NCBI GenBank assembly: GCA_910575585.1 | Contig: CAJTGF010000012.1 | Coordinates: 1-64,000, forward strand | Direction: 5' to 3' | From: Clostridiaceae bacterium | GTDB lineage: Bacteria; Bacillota; Clostridia; Lachnospirales; Lachnospiraceae | Length of the DNA stretch: 64,000 nucleotides | Shown: positions 35,139 to 45,162 of the stretch, piece after piece | Layout: every line of letters begins with the position of its first letter | Numbering within the stretch: position 1 is the first letter of the stretch | The notes under the pieces: generated by a model | Seen by the model: the letters and a program-made list of their open reading frames with translations, nothing else | The model's database searches: none | What the model was told of the DNA's origin: nothing | Position numbers and translations under genes: made by a program

Positions 35139-35262
35139 AAGCCTGTTTGAAAATCCAGCCCTATTAGACGCATGCCCTGCTTTTGGGCATAATCGGCCCT
35201 CATTCGGCCAACGAAACCCTCTGCCAAACGCCTTTCCACACGAAAAACATTCGGCCAACGCT
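35139..35262. repeat. Partial family C repeat with hairpin
   Basis: Begins AAGCCTGTTTGAAAATCC, similar to the family C end at 32620, and contains the same CATTCGGCCAAC motif twice (about 35200 and 35249). ATGCCC/GGGCAT forms a hairpin at about 35172-35190 that may end the YlbJ-like transcript. Only part of the element seems left. Confidence 0.5.
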
Positions 35263-35269
35263 TACCGCG

Positions 35270-35860
35270 TCACCCCTGCGCAGTCCCGTCCATCTCCTGC
35301 CCTGCCGCCGCCTCTGCCGTCATATCCTGAACCAGCTGGCTGCGGTTGTTGGCCACCACGTCGCAGGTGGACTGGAGGGTGCTCATAAAGGCGTCAAACC
35401 GCCCCTGGGCTCCCTCCATGGTCCCTACCATGATGCTCTGCAGACTCCGCAGCATATCATCCGTATACTGGATCGCCCCCTGGCGGATGTTGTTGGCGTC
35501 ATTGACCGCAGCCTCAAGGATGACCTGGGCCTGGGCCTGGGCATCCTCCACCACCTGGTTGGCCGCCGCGTAGGCCCTCTGCATGATCTCGTGCTCATTG
35601 ACCAGGTCGTTGGTCTGGGCCGTGGCTTCCTGGATCATGTTGTCCGCCTGATACCGGGCCTCATTTAAGATAGCTTCCTGGTTGCTGATGATCTTCTGGT
35701 ACTGCTTGATCTCATCGGGGACCCTGAGGCGAAGCTCCACCAAAAGCTCCTCCAGCTCCTCCTTATTAACAATAATTTTCGTATTATTAGACAATGCCTG
35801 ATACTTGCATGTGTCGATATATTCTTCAATCTCACCAATCAACTGTTCAATCCTGCTCAT
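35270..35860 (-). CDS. Coiled-coil protein, DivIVA/ATPase-subunit-like
   Basis: A 196-residue soluble protein, mostly helical. After a short N-terminal segment (MSRIEQLIGEIEEYIDTCK) comes a long alanine-, glutamine- and glutamate-rich coiled coil (about 55-150) with NQEAILNEARYQADNMIQEA. Such proteins are often called vacuolar ATPase subunit H-like or DivIVA-like in clostridia, and lie next to coaD; the true role is unknown and a cell-division or membrane-curvature role is a guess. I chose ATG at 35860 after AAGGGG; the longer frame from 35977 looks non-coding. Confidence 0.72.
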   Translation of the reverse strand: MSRIEQLIGEIEEYIDTCKYQALSNNTKIIVNKEELEELLVELRLRVPDEIKQYQKIISNQEAILNEARYQADNMIQEATAQTNDLVNEHEIMQRAYAAANQVVEDAQAQAQVILEAAVNDANNIRQGAIQYTDDMLRSLQSIMVGTMEGAQGRFDAFMSTLQSTCDVVANNRSQLVQDMTAEAAAGQEMDGTAQG

Positions 35861-36020
35861 AGTATGTACCCCTTTCTTATACATGGTAAGACATGCCATG
35901 GCCTTTATGGGCAATGACATGTCCGCATCAAAAATCGTCCGCAGGCTGTCCTTCTCCCTCCGGCGCTCTTCGTCCATTCGAAAATCCGCAAATCTGCTAA
36001 TCTGCCAATCTGCTAATCTG

Positions 36021-36506
36021 TCAATCTATGCCATCCATCTTCTCTCTCACCCTGCGGGCGATATCCGGATGGAGGAACGCGCTGATATCCCCATGATACG
36101 TGGCGATCTCTTTTACAATGCTGGAACTCAAATAAGAATACTTCAGATTCGTGGTCAAAAACATGGTGTCTACTTCCGGCGCAATGACCCGGTTAGTCTG
36201 GGATAACTGCAGCTCATACTCAAAGTCCGTAATGGCCCGCAGCCCCCTGACGATCACATCCCCGCGGCACTGGCGGACAAAATCCACCAAAAGCCCGTCA
36301 AACGCCTGAATCTCTACATTGGGCAGATGTCCGATCACGCCCAATAACATAGTAACACGTTCCTCCACGGAAAACAACGGAGATTTTGAATTATTCCGCA
36401 AAACCCCCACGATGACTTTATCCATGATCTTGGAACATCTCTCAATAATATCCTGGTGACCCAGGGTAACCGGGTCAAAACTGCCCGGATAGATCGCTAC
36501 TGCCAT
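36021..36506 (-). CDS. coaD: Phosphopantetheine adenylyltransferase
   Basis: A 161-residue enzyme making dephospho-CoA from 4'-phosphopantetheine and ATP. It contains the nucleotidyltransferase motif [15 protein letters not shown] (T/H-x-G-H, about 6-20), [14 protein letters not shown] (about 88-101) and the C-terminal [13 protein letters not shown] (about 122-134). ATG at 36506 is preceded by GGAGGAAA. It lies 37 bases after rsmD, the usual rsmD-coaD pair. A 9-base tandem repeat overlaps its stop codon. Confidence 0.96.
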   Translation of the reverse strand: MAVAIYPGSFDPVTLGHQDIIERCSKIMDKVIVGVLRNNSKSPLFSVEERVTMLLGVIGHLPNVEIQAFDGLLVDFVRQCRGDVIVRGLRAITDFEYELQLSQTNRVIAPEVDTMFLTTNLKYSYLSSSIVKEIATYHGDISAFLHPDIARRVREKMDGID

Positions 36507-36543
36507 ACTTTCCTCCGTTTGGCTCCTGCCGCGCCAAAACGCC

Positions 36544-37110
36544 TTACGCGTCCCTTTTTTGCGCCTGCAGAAACACGTGTTTATTGGTCTTATAGTTTTT
36601 ACACCTGATGATCTCAAAGCCTGCCTCTTCCCAATAGGAAAGATCTGTCTTTAAAGAAGCTTCCACGATGATCAGCGTCTCATTGCTGACCAGCTTGGAA
36701 TCCGCCAAACAGGCCAGTACTTTTTTCTCCCACTGGTGATCATAGGGGGGATCCATAAAAATGATGTCAAAACAATATCCTTTCTCCTCCAGGCTCCTAA
36801 GACCTGCCAGTGCATCCCGCTTTATCACCAGCGCGTTCTCTTCCAGGCGGGTCTTTGCAAGGTTCTCCCGTATGCACTCCGCCGCTTTCTGGTTATGCTC
36901 GATAAAAACGGCCTGGGACGCCCCTCTGCTTAAGGCTTCGATGCCAATGGCCCCGCTGCCTGCAAAACAGTCCAAAAACCGGCTCCTGATCAGCCGGTCC
37001 TGGATCATATTGAAAAGAGTCTCCTTGATCCGGTCCGTGGTGGGCCGGGTGTCAAGGCCCTCTATGGTCTTTAGTTGGATTCTTCTGGCGCTGCCTGCTA
37101 TCACTCTCAT
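36544..37110 (-). CDS. rsmD: 16S rRNA (guanine966-N2)-methyltransferase RsmD
   Basis: A 188-residue class I methyltransferase. The N terminus [15 protein letters not shown] and [14 protein letters not shown] are diagnostic for RsmD; the SAM-binding motif I is [20 protein letters not shown] (about 41-60) and the catalytic motif is DPPYDH (about 121-126). It methylates G966 of 16S rRNA in assembled 30S subunits. First gene of the rsmD-coaD pair. Confidence 0.96.
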   Translation of the reverse strand: MRVIAGSARRIQLKTIEGLDTRPTTDRIKETLFNMIQDRLIRSRFLDCFAGSGAIGIEALSRGASQAVFIEHNQKAAECIRENLAKTRLEENALVIKRDALAGLRSLEEKGYCFDIIFMDPPYDHQWEKKVLACLADSKLVSNETLIIVEASLKTDLSYWEEAGFEIIRCKNYKTNKHVFLQAQKRDA

Positions 37111-37369
37111 GATTCACCTCTGTCCTTTTATGGAGTACTCTTATGTTTACCAGTATAATATGATTTTTCTCTGACCACAAGGGGATATTTTCTGAATTTT
37201 TTGTGTACCGGACCATTGCAGTTTTTGTTCCAAAGCCTATGCCCCATGGCCCCGCCTATTTCCCTCCCCAAACTCCATGCAACAAAATCCCCTCTTCCCT
37301 TATCTAATAGATGTAATTATAATTATGATCGATCTATTTTAACAGCCGGCGGAAAGAAGGATACATACT

Positions 37370-37876
37370 ATGGAACTATTGGTTAAGCGCGCCATGGGCG
37401 GCGACGGAGAAAGCTTTATCCAGCTGATGGAACAGCACAGACAGTCCATGCTGAAAGTTGCCTGGGGATTCTTTTCCAACCAGGAAGACGTGGCGGACGT
37501 GATGCAGCAGACCATACTCAACGCCTATGAACATATTGGGGAGCTAAGGCAGACAAGATACTTTAAGACCTGGCTCATACGCATCCTCATCAACAACTGC
37601 ACCAAACTATACAACAGCCAGAAGCGCATGACAGACCAGGATACGGTCAGGGAGGAAGGTTATTATGACGCCTATCCGGGGGAGAACTCGTTTTTCTATC
37701 TTTTATCTCTCCTGGACAGACAAGACCGGGTCATCTTCCAGCTGTACTTTGGCCAGGAGTACACCACGAAAGAGATCGGTGAATTTCTCGGCATCAAGGA
37801 GAGCACCATCCGCAGCCGGATCCGCCGCGGAAAGGAACAATTGAGAAAACAGATTCAAAGAGAGGAGTGGGCTTAG
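37370..37876 (+). CDS. ECF-type RNA polymerase sigma factor
   Basis: A 168-residue sigma factor with region 2 (GDGESFIQLMEQHRQSMLKV and DVMQQTILNAYEHIGEL) and region 4 (LYFGQEYTTKEIGEFLGIKESTIRSRIRRGKEQL), and no regions 1 or 3. Clostridial ECF factors of this kind answer envelope or antimicrobial stress. The anti-sigma gene overlaps its stop codon, the usual coupled arrangement. It has no zinc-finger anti-sigma partner in the strict sense, see next entry. Confidence 0.92.
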   Translation: MELLVKRAMGGDGESFIQLMEQHRQSMLKVAWGFFSNQEDVADVMQQTILNAYEHIGELRQTRYFKTWLIRILINNCTKLYNSQKRMTDQDTVREEGYYDAYPGENSFFYLLSLLDRQDRVIFQLYFGQEYTTKEIGEFLGIKESTIRSRIRRGKEQLRKQIQREEWA

Positions 37877-39084
37877 TGGACAGATGGCAGCAGACAGACC
37901 AGATCGATGATATCATAAGAGACCACATGACAAGAAAGGTTCCGGAATCAAAGGTGGTAAACAAAAAAATACAGAACGCTTATGAAGAAATACGGGCCAG
38001 ACAGGCCAAAGAATCCGTTTCCCCGCCGGCAGACAGATCCCTGTCAAAAAGGCCGGGAAAAACCGGCGGGGCGGCCAAATACGCGGCAACGGCAGCCTTA
38101 TTTATGACCGTGATCCTGTTTTTTGTAAAGAATCCGGCCCTGGCCGCTCAGCTTCCCCTTATCGGCCATATTTTTAAGGACCTGGAGCAGGAAGTGTCCT
38201 ACCCGGGAAACTACAGCGAAAATTCCATAACCATTCCGGCTATGCCCCAGGAGACCGGCGCCCAGGATGATCTCTCCAGCTCCAGCACAGCCACAGCAGG
38301 CCCCGTGACCGTCACGCTTTCGGAAATAAGCTATGACAGCAACGCCATTTATCTGGCTCTCCTTATTGAAAACCAGAACGGGTTTGCGGATAATGCCCAG
38401 AGCGATACCAGCATGTACCTGGAATGTGAGACCGACATGTACCGGACCGACGGGACCAAAAAAACATTCAGCAAGGAATACGGCAATATGCTGGCTTACC
38501 TGGCGGAGGGGACTTTTACGGACTCCCACACCTTTACCGGCCTTGTACAGCTGACCGACACCAACCTTTTGCTGTCAGACTATGCCAGCTGTGATATTAC
38601 CTTCCAGACGTTTATCCAGGAGCTGACAACCGGCACAATGCTCACCGGTACCCTTGACGGGGAGAGCGAGACTATTTCCTACATGGAATATGACCGCCGA
38701 ATCTATGACGGCCCCTGGACCTTCCATCTGGATCTTTCCCAATTGGACCATACGTCACAGGACATCCCTGTCAACCGGACCAATGACCAGGGCTTTGGCA
38801 TTGAGAAGCTGGTAAAGACAAAATACGAGCTTTATGCCGTCCCCATCTTCCCGGACGGGATATCTGCCCAGGAAGACTATGTGGTCACCATATGGGACGC
38901 GGACGGAAACCCTTTGGAAAGCCACGGAAGCAGCCTGGAGATCCGAAGCATCTACGGGCGGGATATCTCCAAGGTCACCGTGTACATCCTAACATGGGAT
39001 GATTTTGTGGAATGCAAAGGCAATAATTCTTACCTGCAGCCGCAAAAAGCCGTCTTTGGGACTACGGTGGATCTGACGAAGTAG
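37876..39084 (+). CDS. DUF4179-type anti-sigma factor, single-pass membrane protein
   Basis: A 402-residue protein: cytoplasmic N terminus of about 60 residues, one transmembrane helix (about 65-83), then an extracytoplasmic DUF4179-like region and a C-terminal beta-rich region. Coupling to the sigma gene and topology indicate an anti-sigma factor. The N-terminal part lacks the H-x3-C-x2-C zinc motif of ZAS-type anti-sigmas and probably binds the sigma factor through its short helices. GTG at 37876 with AGAGGAG 8 bases upstream is the best start; a GTG at 37867 is possible. Convergent with the DUF4132 gene, 6 bases away. Confidence 0.82.
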   Translation: MDRWQQTDQIDDIIRDHMTRKVPESKVVNKKIQNAYEEIRARQAKESVSPPADRSLSKRPGKTGGAAKYAATAALFMTVILFFVKNPALAAQLPLIGHIFKDLEQEVSYPGNYSENSITIPAMPQETGAQDDLSSSSTATAGPVTVTLSEISYDSNAIYLALLIENQNGFADNAQSDTSMYLECETDMYRTDGTKKTFSKEYGNMLAYLAEGTFTDSHTFTGLVQLTDTNLLLSDYASCDITFQTFIQELTTGTMLTGTLDGESETISYMEYDRRIYDGPWTFHLDLSQLDHTSQDIPVNRTNDQGFGIEKLVKTKYELYAVPIFPDGISAQEDYVVTIWDADGNPLESHGSSLEIRSIYGRDISKVTVYILTWDDFVECKGNNSYLQPQKAVFGTTVDLTK

Positions 39085-39090
39085 CTATGT

Positions 39091-42000
39091 TTACACGATC
39101 TGATCCAGGATGGATGGGTCTTTGATCTTTTTATCCTCCGCCAGCATGACGATCTTGGACATGATCTCCGCTGTCTTGGGGTCCTCATCTACAAAGGGCA
39201 AAAACAGCTTTCCCCTCTTCTGGCTGTGAACCGGAAGGATATGGAGCATAGCCCCGCCTTTTTGGTGTACCACGCCGCTGCCCAGATGGACCGTGTAGCT
39301 GCCTCTGGCGCCATCAATCATCGCATGGCTGTCGGTAAGCGTCACATTGGTCAGTCCGAACAGCGGCAGATTGAACTCCGCGATCGCGCGCCGCATCTGG
39401 ATGGTGGAATGGCTGGTCTCCGGGTCCACGCCTCCTGCGTGGGCCACGCTGACCGCCAGATCCACATCCCGCATGACCTCGCTGTAGATCAGATCCGGCA
39501 CTTTCTCGATGGTCAGGACCTCATAGCTTTTCCGGTCGGAAAATTCCACCCACTCCAGCGTGGGAGCTTCCACATCGCTGGGCGAGAACCAGTCTGCCAG
39601 GGCATAGATCCTGGCCACGATATTTTCCTTATAATAGACTTTCTGAAGCCCTTCCTCATAATCCGCCACCCAGCGCCTGCCTTTCAGGCATCCCACCGTT
39701 TTCTGGGGCTGGATCTGGTTGCCTGCGAACATCCGTGAATACCGCTGCCCCAGCTCCTCCGGCAGCTTCACGTACAGCTCCCGAAACACCTGCTTAAAGG
39801 GCTGGCGGATCTGATGCGCAAACAGATAGTTCTGGTACTGATGCCAAACCCCTGCCCGGTACATGTCAAGGGGATGGGCGATACGGATCTTCTCGTCCCC
39901 GTCCAGGGTCCGGACCGCTCCGTCCCAGGAAATCAGGGTCACGGCATCGGCGGCGTCATCCTGCCCCTGCATAAGCCTTCCGCCTCCCGGCCCGGCACCG
40001 TCATCCAAAACGCCTGTAGCCGAAACATTTCCGGGCTCTGCCTGAATAAATCCCATAAAATCCCCGCACACAAACACCAGAGGCCCCAGCACGGCTCCCA
40101 CCACCGGGTTCTCCATCAATGCCGCCGTCTCCGCCGCCGTAAACCACGCGCCGCTTTCCATGGACTCTTCCATCAGCTTTTTGGCGCGCCCATGCTGGTC
40201 TTTCAGTTTCCGGTGGGCATCCTTTACCTTTGTCACATAGGGGTCTTTCCCCAGCCGCGAAGGCACGGACTTTAACAGCTTCCCGTTCTTCCGGCACAGA
40301 ATCTCGCTCTTGCCATCCCTGCTGATCTGGAGGCATAGTTCCACATCATCCGTCTGATGCCACTGCATATACGACATAAACTCTCCGGCCAGCCGGCTCT
40401 CCATCCGAAGGGTCAGCCTGGTGACGTCGGCAAATCCCGCGTGGACGCTTAGATTCACCAGGGCGATCTGGGCCGCCTTCGTCTCGCTGGCCCGCCGCTG
40501 GGCCCCAAACTGCCTGGCCTCCTTGGCGAAATTCTGGATAAACTGATACCGTTCCAACAGATCCGACTCCATGTCAGGGCCAAAGGGCGCCAGGCCGTAA
40601 CTCATGACCAGGTCCTTATTTCTTTTGGCGCCGATCTCCGCCCGCAGAGCTTCCAGGTTTACCTTGCCTGTGGCAGCGTCCGCGTACTTCCTGGCCCTGG
40701 AATGTTTCTGCCCGTCGCAGATATACTTGGCCGCCTTGTAAAGGCTGCCGAAGTTTTTCTCCCCCAAAAGCCCGTAGCACTCCCGAAACCAGTCAATGTC
40801 AAAGGCCCCGTCCTGCAGTTCTTCGTCGGACAGCGGCGTGTATCTGGTGATGACCGCCTTTTTCTGGTCGTCAAACTTCTCGTTCATGTGGGCCATAAAA
40901 TAGTAACACCCGCTTTTTAACCCGGCCCACCCCAGATAACGTTCAATGATATCGATCCACTGAGGCGCGTACATGGCAACCTCCACCAGACGGTCCGCCT
41001 TGATACTGGTTCCCTTTAAAGCTTCTCCAAGGGCCTTTCCGTCGTCTCCCTGGGCCGGATAGCAGGCTTTCAGCAGCTGGCTTAAAACGCCCCGCTTGGA
41101 CTGATCCCGGCCGTAGGACCAGTAATAGTACACGTCCCGGCTTAAGGGGTCTTTTCCCAGGGCCATAAGGATGCGGATCAGCCAGGGTATCCCCCGGATA
41201 TAGGAGATCCCGGCCATATCAAAGGAAACCCGGGTCTCGCCCTCGCCCCGCCGCAGCTCCATATCCACAAGCACCGGGATGATGGCCTCATAAAGCTGGC
41301 GGGCCAGTTTTCCGCACCAGGTATCCGGCCCTGCCACAGCCTCTCCCTGGTCCAAGATCCGCTCTGCCAGGTCATTTCCAAAAAACTGGTTCCAGACCCG
41401 CCTGTTCCAGGGCTTTTTGTACTCCCCTTTCACCAGACTGCAGATGGCCTCAAGGACAGTGCGTCTGTGAAAATAATTCATCACTGCCTTGTACAGAATG
41501 TCCTTTCCCACCAGCCCCATGTCATAAGCCTTGAAAAACCAGTAGGGGACCATGGCCGTCATATTGGGCGCTCCCCACCGCATATGATCCCTTCCTCCTG
41601 ACTCAAACTGGGATCTCTCCCGGTCCTCCCGGCAGGCAAGCTCCAGGCCCCAGGCCCCAAAGAAGGCCCGCTGAAACTCCTCATCCGTCTCCCAGTACTG
41701 AAGTCCCTCAAAAAACCGGTCGAAAAACCGCAGGCCCGAAATGCAGATCTGAGCATCGGAGATATTTCCCCTCCAATCCTTATACGGGTAGGTGATCATC
41801 ATCGTTTTTCGGTCAAGCAGCGGCGTCAGCATCACCATGGCCGCGATGCCAGCCTCTAAAAGAAGCTTTCGGTCCATAAATTCCATGCGGTAAATAAGCC
41901 GGATCTCGTTTAGCTGCTTTTGGTACTCCACGGTGTAGGGCTCCGGCTTAAATGGCATCTTGCCCATGACTGCCCGGTAAAAGCTGCCGCCGTTTTCGTA

Positions 42001-44283
42001 GGACTGGCTGTTTCCTAAGAGCATCCTGGCCTCCATCTCGATAAATACGCCGTAGTCCCCGATCTCCTCCTCGTAAAAAGCCCTTAGCTCCTTTTCCAGG
42101 GGATAATTCTCCAGACGGTACTCCGCCGGCCGGTCTTTTAACCGCCAAAACGTGTCGCCTACCAGCTGCGTCTCCCCTATGGCGGACACATACTCCACAT
42201 CTTTGTGCTGCCCGATGAGGCGGTCCAGCTTTTTGATCTTCTCGATAATGGCTTTCTCCGGCAGCGGAATGCACCGTTTTATGGCGTCCGTTTGGATCTT
42301 CACGGCCCTTGGCCTTTCCTGGCTGTCATAATCGTAGAGACCAAATCCCATATCATCCGCGGCCGGATCCTTTTCCTCCCCCAGGATCTCCTGAAGGAGC
42401 ACTTTTTCCTTGTCTGTCGGATCCTTTACAGACAGGGCCATGGTCCTGGCGCTGGTAAACAGAGCCGCCCGGGTTTCATCTTTGGACAGCCGCAAAAGGA
42501 TGTCAAGGCCCGCGCTGCGCTTCTCCTCCCGCTTATCCTCCAAAAGCCTTTTTAAGCACTCCTTAAGCCCCTCGTCGTCCTGGCCCATGAGGAATTTCAG
42601 CAGTTCCCTGCGCAGTCCGCTGCGCTTAAACCGCAGCATATCTTCCATAAGGCGGTAATCGTCTCTGTTAAGGTCCATCCTCTTTACCAGGGAAATGGCC
42701 TTTGCCGACGCGTTTTCCTGGGTAAGGCCCATGTAGCCGATCAGAAGTTCCCTCTGAGCCCGGTTGACGGGATCGCGCAAAAGCAGGGTCAGATAGTCGC
42801 TTCTGCCGTAATGCCCTGACATTTCCCCTAAAAGGGCCGCCGCCCGGGTCACCTTCTCCTCGTCCCCCAGGACATAGGCCAAAAATGCCAGGTGCTCAAT
42901 AACCTTGGCCTGAGTTAGCTCCACCCGATACCAGGGGAAAATGCAGGGGTCAAACACCAGCCCCTTTTTCGGCAGCTTTTCGTAGATGGCAGTAAATCTC
43001 CCGTACAGATCAAGGGCCTCCTGCCGGTCTTTATAATAATCCGTCACCGCCGGCCGTTCCGCCTTAGGGGATCCTGCCTCTTTGTCCGCCTTTTCGATCT
43101 TCCCGGCCATATCCCGCACCCATCCTCCCAGGGGATAGGAAAGGGCAGGCAGAAAAGCCGCCGCCAGCTCTAAGTCGTCCCCGTATTCCAGGATGACCTT
43201 TTTAGCCGCCCGGCTCCGTATGCGGTCGTCAAACAAGGTCTGGTTATAGTACGCGCAGGTCAGTCTCTGATTCTTGGTGCCGCAGTCAATGAGCCGCAGC
43301 ATCACCTCCACAGCCTGGTTTGCCTCCTCAAATCCCAGGGCCCACAGCCCCACGCTGATGGCGATGGAATCATTTGCGGTAAACTGCTCCATGCAAAATG
43401 CCCGGTCCCTTAAGCATCTTCCCATCAGATCAAGGATCTTTCCATTGATCCTGTCCACATGATTTTCGTCAAAGATGCCGATCCAGGTGGACACGGCACG
43501 CTTCACCGAGGAATAGCGGATCAGATCATGGTCCTGGATCACCTTGAAAAGCGTCAGAAACGCCTCCTTGGTCCCCTGGTCCATGGTCTCGCATATGCTT
43601 TGGCGCAGCCCTTCCTGGAGCCTGGCAGCCAAAAGAAGGTCCCCCAAAAGCTTGTGCAGCTCCCCGTTGTCGCTGCGGACGATCCCCAGCATCATCGTCC
43701 TGTCCAGGTACGCCGTGTTATTCTCGCTTAAGATCAGTTCCTTTAAAGCGTCTATGACCTTTTTATTGCCCCTGTCGATCTCCGCCGCATAGATGTAGCT
43801 GAATCCGTTGTCAAAATTCCAGTTGTGGCCTATGTAGTCTAACTTCTCCTCATCCATCCGCCTTAGCAAATAGTCCTCCACCGGCACGCCGCAAAAGCCC
43901 AGGTTCTCGTAAGCGGTCAGCAGGGAAAATGCCTGCCGCGCCGAAGGCCCCCTGTCAAGGGTGCGCACGGTCCTGCAGTGCCATCCCCTGGAAAATGGGA
44001 ATTGGTTTAATTTATCGATGATATACCAAAAGGACTCCCTGTACGCTTGAGGCACAAACGCTTCTGTCAGCCTGCGGGCCTTAAACCACTTGGACAGCGC
44101 CTCCGATGTCCCATAAAACTGTGCCACCGTCTGCGTGATGTGGGCTCCTCTCGCTGCCGAAGCTCCCACCAGATCCTGGGCCAAAAGCTTATCCTCCCCG
44201 CCAAGCTTCCCGATCCTTTTTCCCTGTTCCTCTTTTCGCTTTTTGTCAATGGCCAGCCTGGTTCTGGCATCGTACTCTCCCAT
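39091..44283 (-). CDS. Giant DUF4132 domain protein with helical repeats
   Basis: A 1730-residue, apparently cytoplasmic protein with no signal or membrane helix. Residues 1 to about 1000 are almost all helical, with HEAT-like repeats (for example RRELLKFLMGQDDEGLKECL). The central part has the DUF4132-like region, and the C-terminal 200 residues (EEGLQKVYYKENIVARIYAL, VAHAGGVDPETSHSTIQMR, SGVVHQKGGAMLHILPVHSQ) are the most conserved. Related proteins include MolR/YehI-type DUF4132 members of enterobacteria, whose biochemical role is unproven. The upstream gene encodes a small protein 35 bases away that is probably its partner. Confidence 0.8.
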   Translation of the reverse strand: MGEYDARTRLAIDKKRKEEQGKRIGKLGGEDKLLAQDLVGASAARGAHITQTVAQFYGTSEALSKWFKARRLTEAFVPQAYRESFWYIIDKLNQFPFSRGWHCRTVRTLDRGPSARQAFSLLTAYENLGFCGVPVEDYLLRRMDEEKLDYIGHNWNFDNGFSYIYAAEIDRGNKKVIDALKELILSENNTAYLDRTMMLGIVRSDNGELHKLLGDLLLAARLQEGLRQSICETMDQGTKEAFLTLFKVIQDHDLIRYSSVKRAVSTWIGIFDENHVDRINGKILDLMGRCLRDRAFCMEQFTANDSIAISVGLWALGFEEANQAVEVMLRLIDCGTKNQRLTCAYYNQTLFDDRIRSRAAKKVILEYGDDLELAAAFLPALSYPLGGWVRDMAGKIEKADKEAGSPKAERPAVTDYYKDRQEALDLYGRFTAIYEKLPKKGLVFDPCIFPWYRVELTQAKVIEHLAFLAYVLGDEEKVTRAAALLGEMSGHYGRSDYLTLLLRDPVNRAQRELLIGYMGLTQENASAKAISLVKRMDLNRDDYRLMEDMLRFKRSGLRRELLKFLMGQDDEGLKECLKRLLEDKREEKRSAGLDILLRLSKDETRAALFTSARTMALSVKDPTDKEKVLLQEILGEEKDPAADDMGFGLYDYDSQERPRAVKIQTDAIKRCIPLPEKAIIEKIKKLDRLIGQHKDVEYVSAIGETQLVGDTFWRLKDRPAEYRLENYPLEKELRAFYEEEIGDYGVFIEMEARMLLGNSQSYENGGSFYRAVMGKMPFKPEPYTVEYQKQLNEIRLIYRMEFMDRKLLLEAGIAAMVMLTPLLDRKTMMITYPYKDWRGNISDAQICISGLRFFDRFFEGLQYWETDEEFQRAFFGAWGLELACREDRERSQFESGGRDHMRWGAPNMTAMVPYWFFKAYDMGLVGKDILYKAVMNYFHRRTVLEAICSLVKGEYKKPWNRRVWNQFFGNDLAERILDQGEAVAGPDTWCGKLARQLYEAIIPVLVDMELRRGEGETRVSFDMAGISYIRGIPWLIRILMALGKDPLSRDVYYYWSYGRDQSKRGVLSQLLKACYPAQGDDGKALGEALKGTSIKADRLVEVAMYAPQWIDIIERYLGWAGLKSGCYYFMAHMNEKFDDQKKAVITRYTPLSDEELQDGAFDIDWFRECYGLLGEKNFGSLYKAAKYICDGQKHSRARKYADAATGKVNLEALRAEIGAKRNKDLVMSYGLAPFGPDMESDLLERYQFIQNFAKEARQFGAQRRASETKAAQIALVNLSVHAGFADVTRLTLRMESRLAGEFMSYMQWHQTDDVELCLQISRDGKSEILCRKNGKLLKSVPSRLGKDPYVTKVKDAHRKLKDQHGRAKKLMEESMESGAWFTAAETAALMENPVVGAVLGPLVFVCGDFMGFIQAEPGNVSATGVLDDGAGPGGGRLMQGQDDAADAVTLISWDGAVRTLDGDEKIRIAHPLDMYRAGVWHQYQNYLFAHQIRQPFKQVFRELYVKLPEELGQRYSRMFAGNQIQPQKTVGCLKGRRWVADYEEGLQKVYYKENIVARIYALADWFSPSDVEAPTLEWVEFSDRKSYEVLTIEKVPDLIYSEVMRDVDLAVSVAHAGGVDPETSHSTIQMRRAIAEFNLPLFGLTNVTLTDSHAMIDGARGSYTVHLGSGVVHQKGGAMLHILPVHSQKRGKLFLPFVDEDPKTAEIMSKIVMLAEDKKIKDPSILDQIV

Positions 44284-44318
44284 AAGTCATTCTCCTTCCC
44301 TGATCCGTTCTCCATGGA

Positions 44319-44750
44319 TCACCACAATCGCCCTGCAAGCATGGTGAGCCTTACAAAGGTAAAGATCCCCTGCTGCGCTGCCTCTCCAAGCTGCTGCTCC
44401 AGCATCTCTAAGGGCTGGTCATCCAGAAAGATCCGGTAGATCCCGTCCTCAAAACACTGGACGGCATTGTCCTGGGCCTGTTTTAGGTCCGCCTTCTTCT
44501 CCCCGTGCAGCTCCCCGAAGGCAATCTTCCCTGTCTGGGCCTTATCCGCAATCTCCTGACTTGTAAGGCACTGGAGCAGTTTATGGGACTCCTGGTCCGC
44601 AAGCCTTTCCTTGTATTCCTGCACGCCTGCCTCTACCACTGCCAGAATCAGATCCCGCACCGTGGCCGGGGTCGTTAAGAGATGATACGTCTTTGGCTCC
44701 ACGGATCTTCGCCGTTTTCCCATGTGTTTTACGTTAACTCTTATGTCCAT
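44319..44750 (-). CDS. Small protein upstream of the DUF4132 gene, possible beta-grasp
   Basis: A 143-residue protein that I do not recognise as a named family. Its N terminus reads as strand (DIRVNVKHMG), strand (KTYHLLTTP), helix (VRDLILAVVEAGVQEYKERL), reminiscent of a ubiquitin-like or ThiS-like beta-grasp; later DGIYRIFLDDQPL and GIFTFVRLTMLAGRL give more strands, with a helical insert between. There is no C-terminal di-glycine. ATG at 44750 follows GGGGGAGG. It is cotranscribed with the giant gene and probably binds it. The fold is a guess from pattern only. Confidence 0.7.
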   Translation of the reverse strand: MDIRVNVKHMGKRRRSVEPKTYHLLTTPATVRDLILAVVEAGVQEYKERLADQESHKLLQCLTSQEIADKAQTGKIAFGELHGEKKADLKQAQDNAVQCFEDGIYRIFLDDQPLEMLEQQLGEAAQQGIFTFVRLTMLAGRLW

Positions 44751-45162
44751 GGCCTCCCCCTTTCCATACCTGTATTTTATCATAACCCTTTGTATTTATC
44801 TATGATTTTTGGAAACGGGCATTTCCTGGATATTCATTGCAAAAACGCAAACTGAAATGAGCAATGCTATAATCACTGTCTTGTTATTTGGGGGTGTCTG
44901 CGCAGATTTGCCTTCCATGACTTAAGAGTGGGTATTAGAATGACCGTTTTGGTCTGTCTCTTTTTGTGACGGTTCTTGGGAGATGGGAATTTTTTAGATG
45001 TGCGTAAATTGTAAATTTATGAGACACATGGGGAACCTGCGATCGCTTTTTATCAGATACATGTCACAGTTTAGGGAAGCTTTGGCGTTCCTTGGAGGAA
45101 GGCCAAAGTTTCCCCAAAGCGGGGCATGCATTGCGCTGCTTTTCCCATGAAAAACAGCGCCT
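44751..45162. other. Gene-free stretch with terminal hairpin
   Basis: About 410 bases without a clear gene. Several short frames lack ribosome-binding sites. A hairpin (GCGCTG 45133-45138 and TTTTC paired with GAAAA and CAGCGC up to 45160) sits directly after the DUF2461 stop on the minus strand and may end that transcript. The rest is unremarkable. Confidence 0.45.

Noticed and set aside
36894-37360. Frames before the ECF sigma gene
   Set aside because: Overlap rsmD on the opposite strand or lack start signals.
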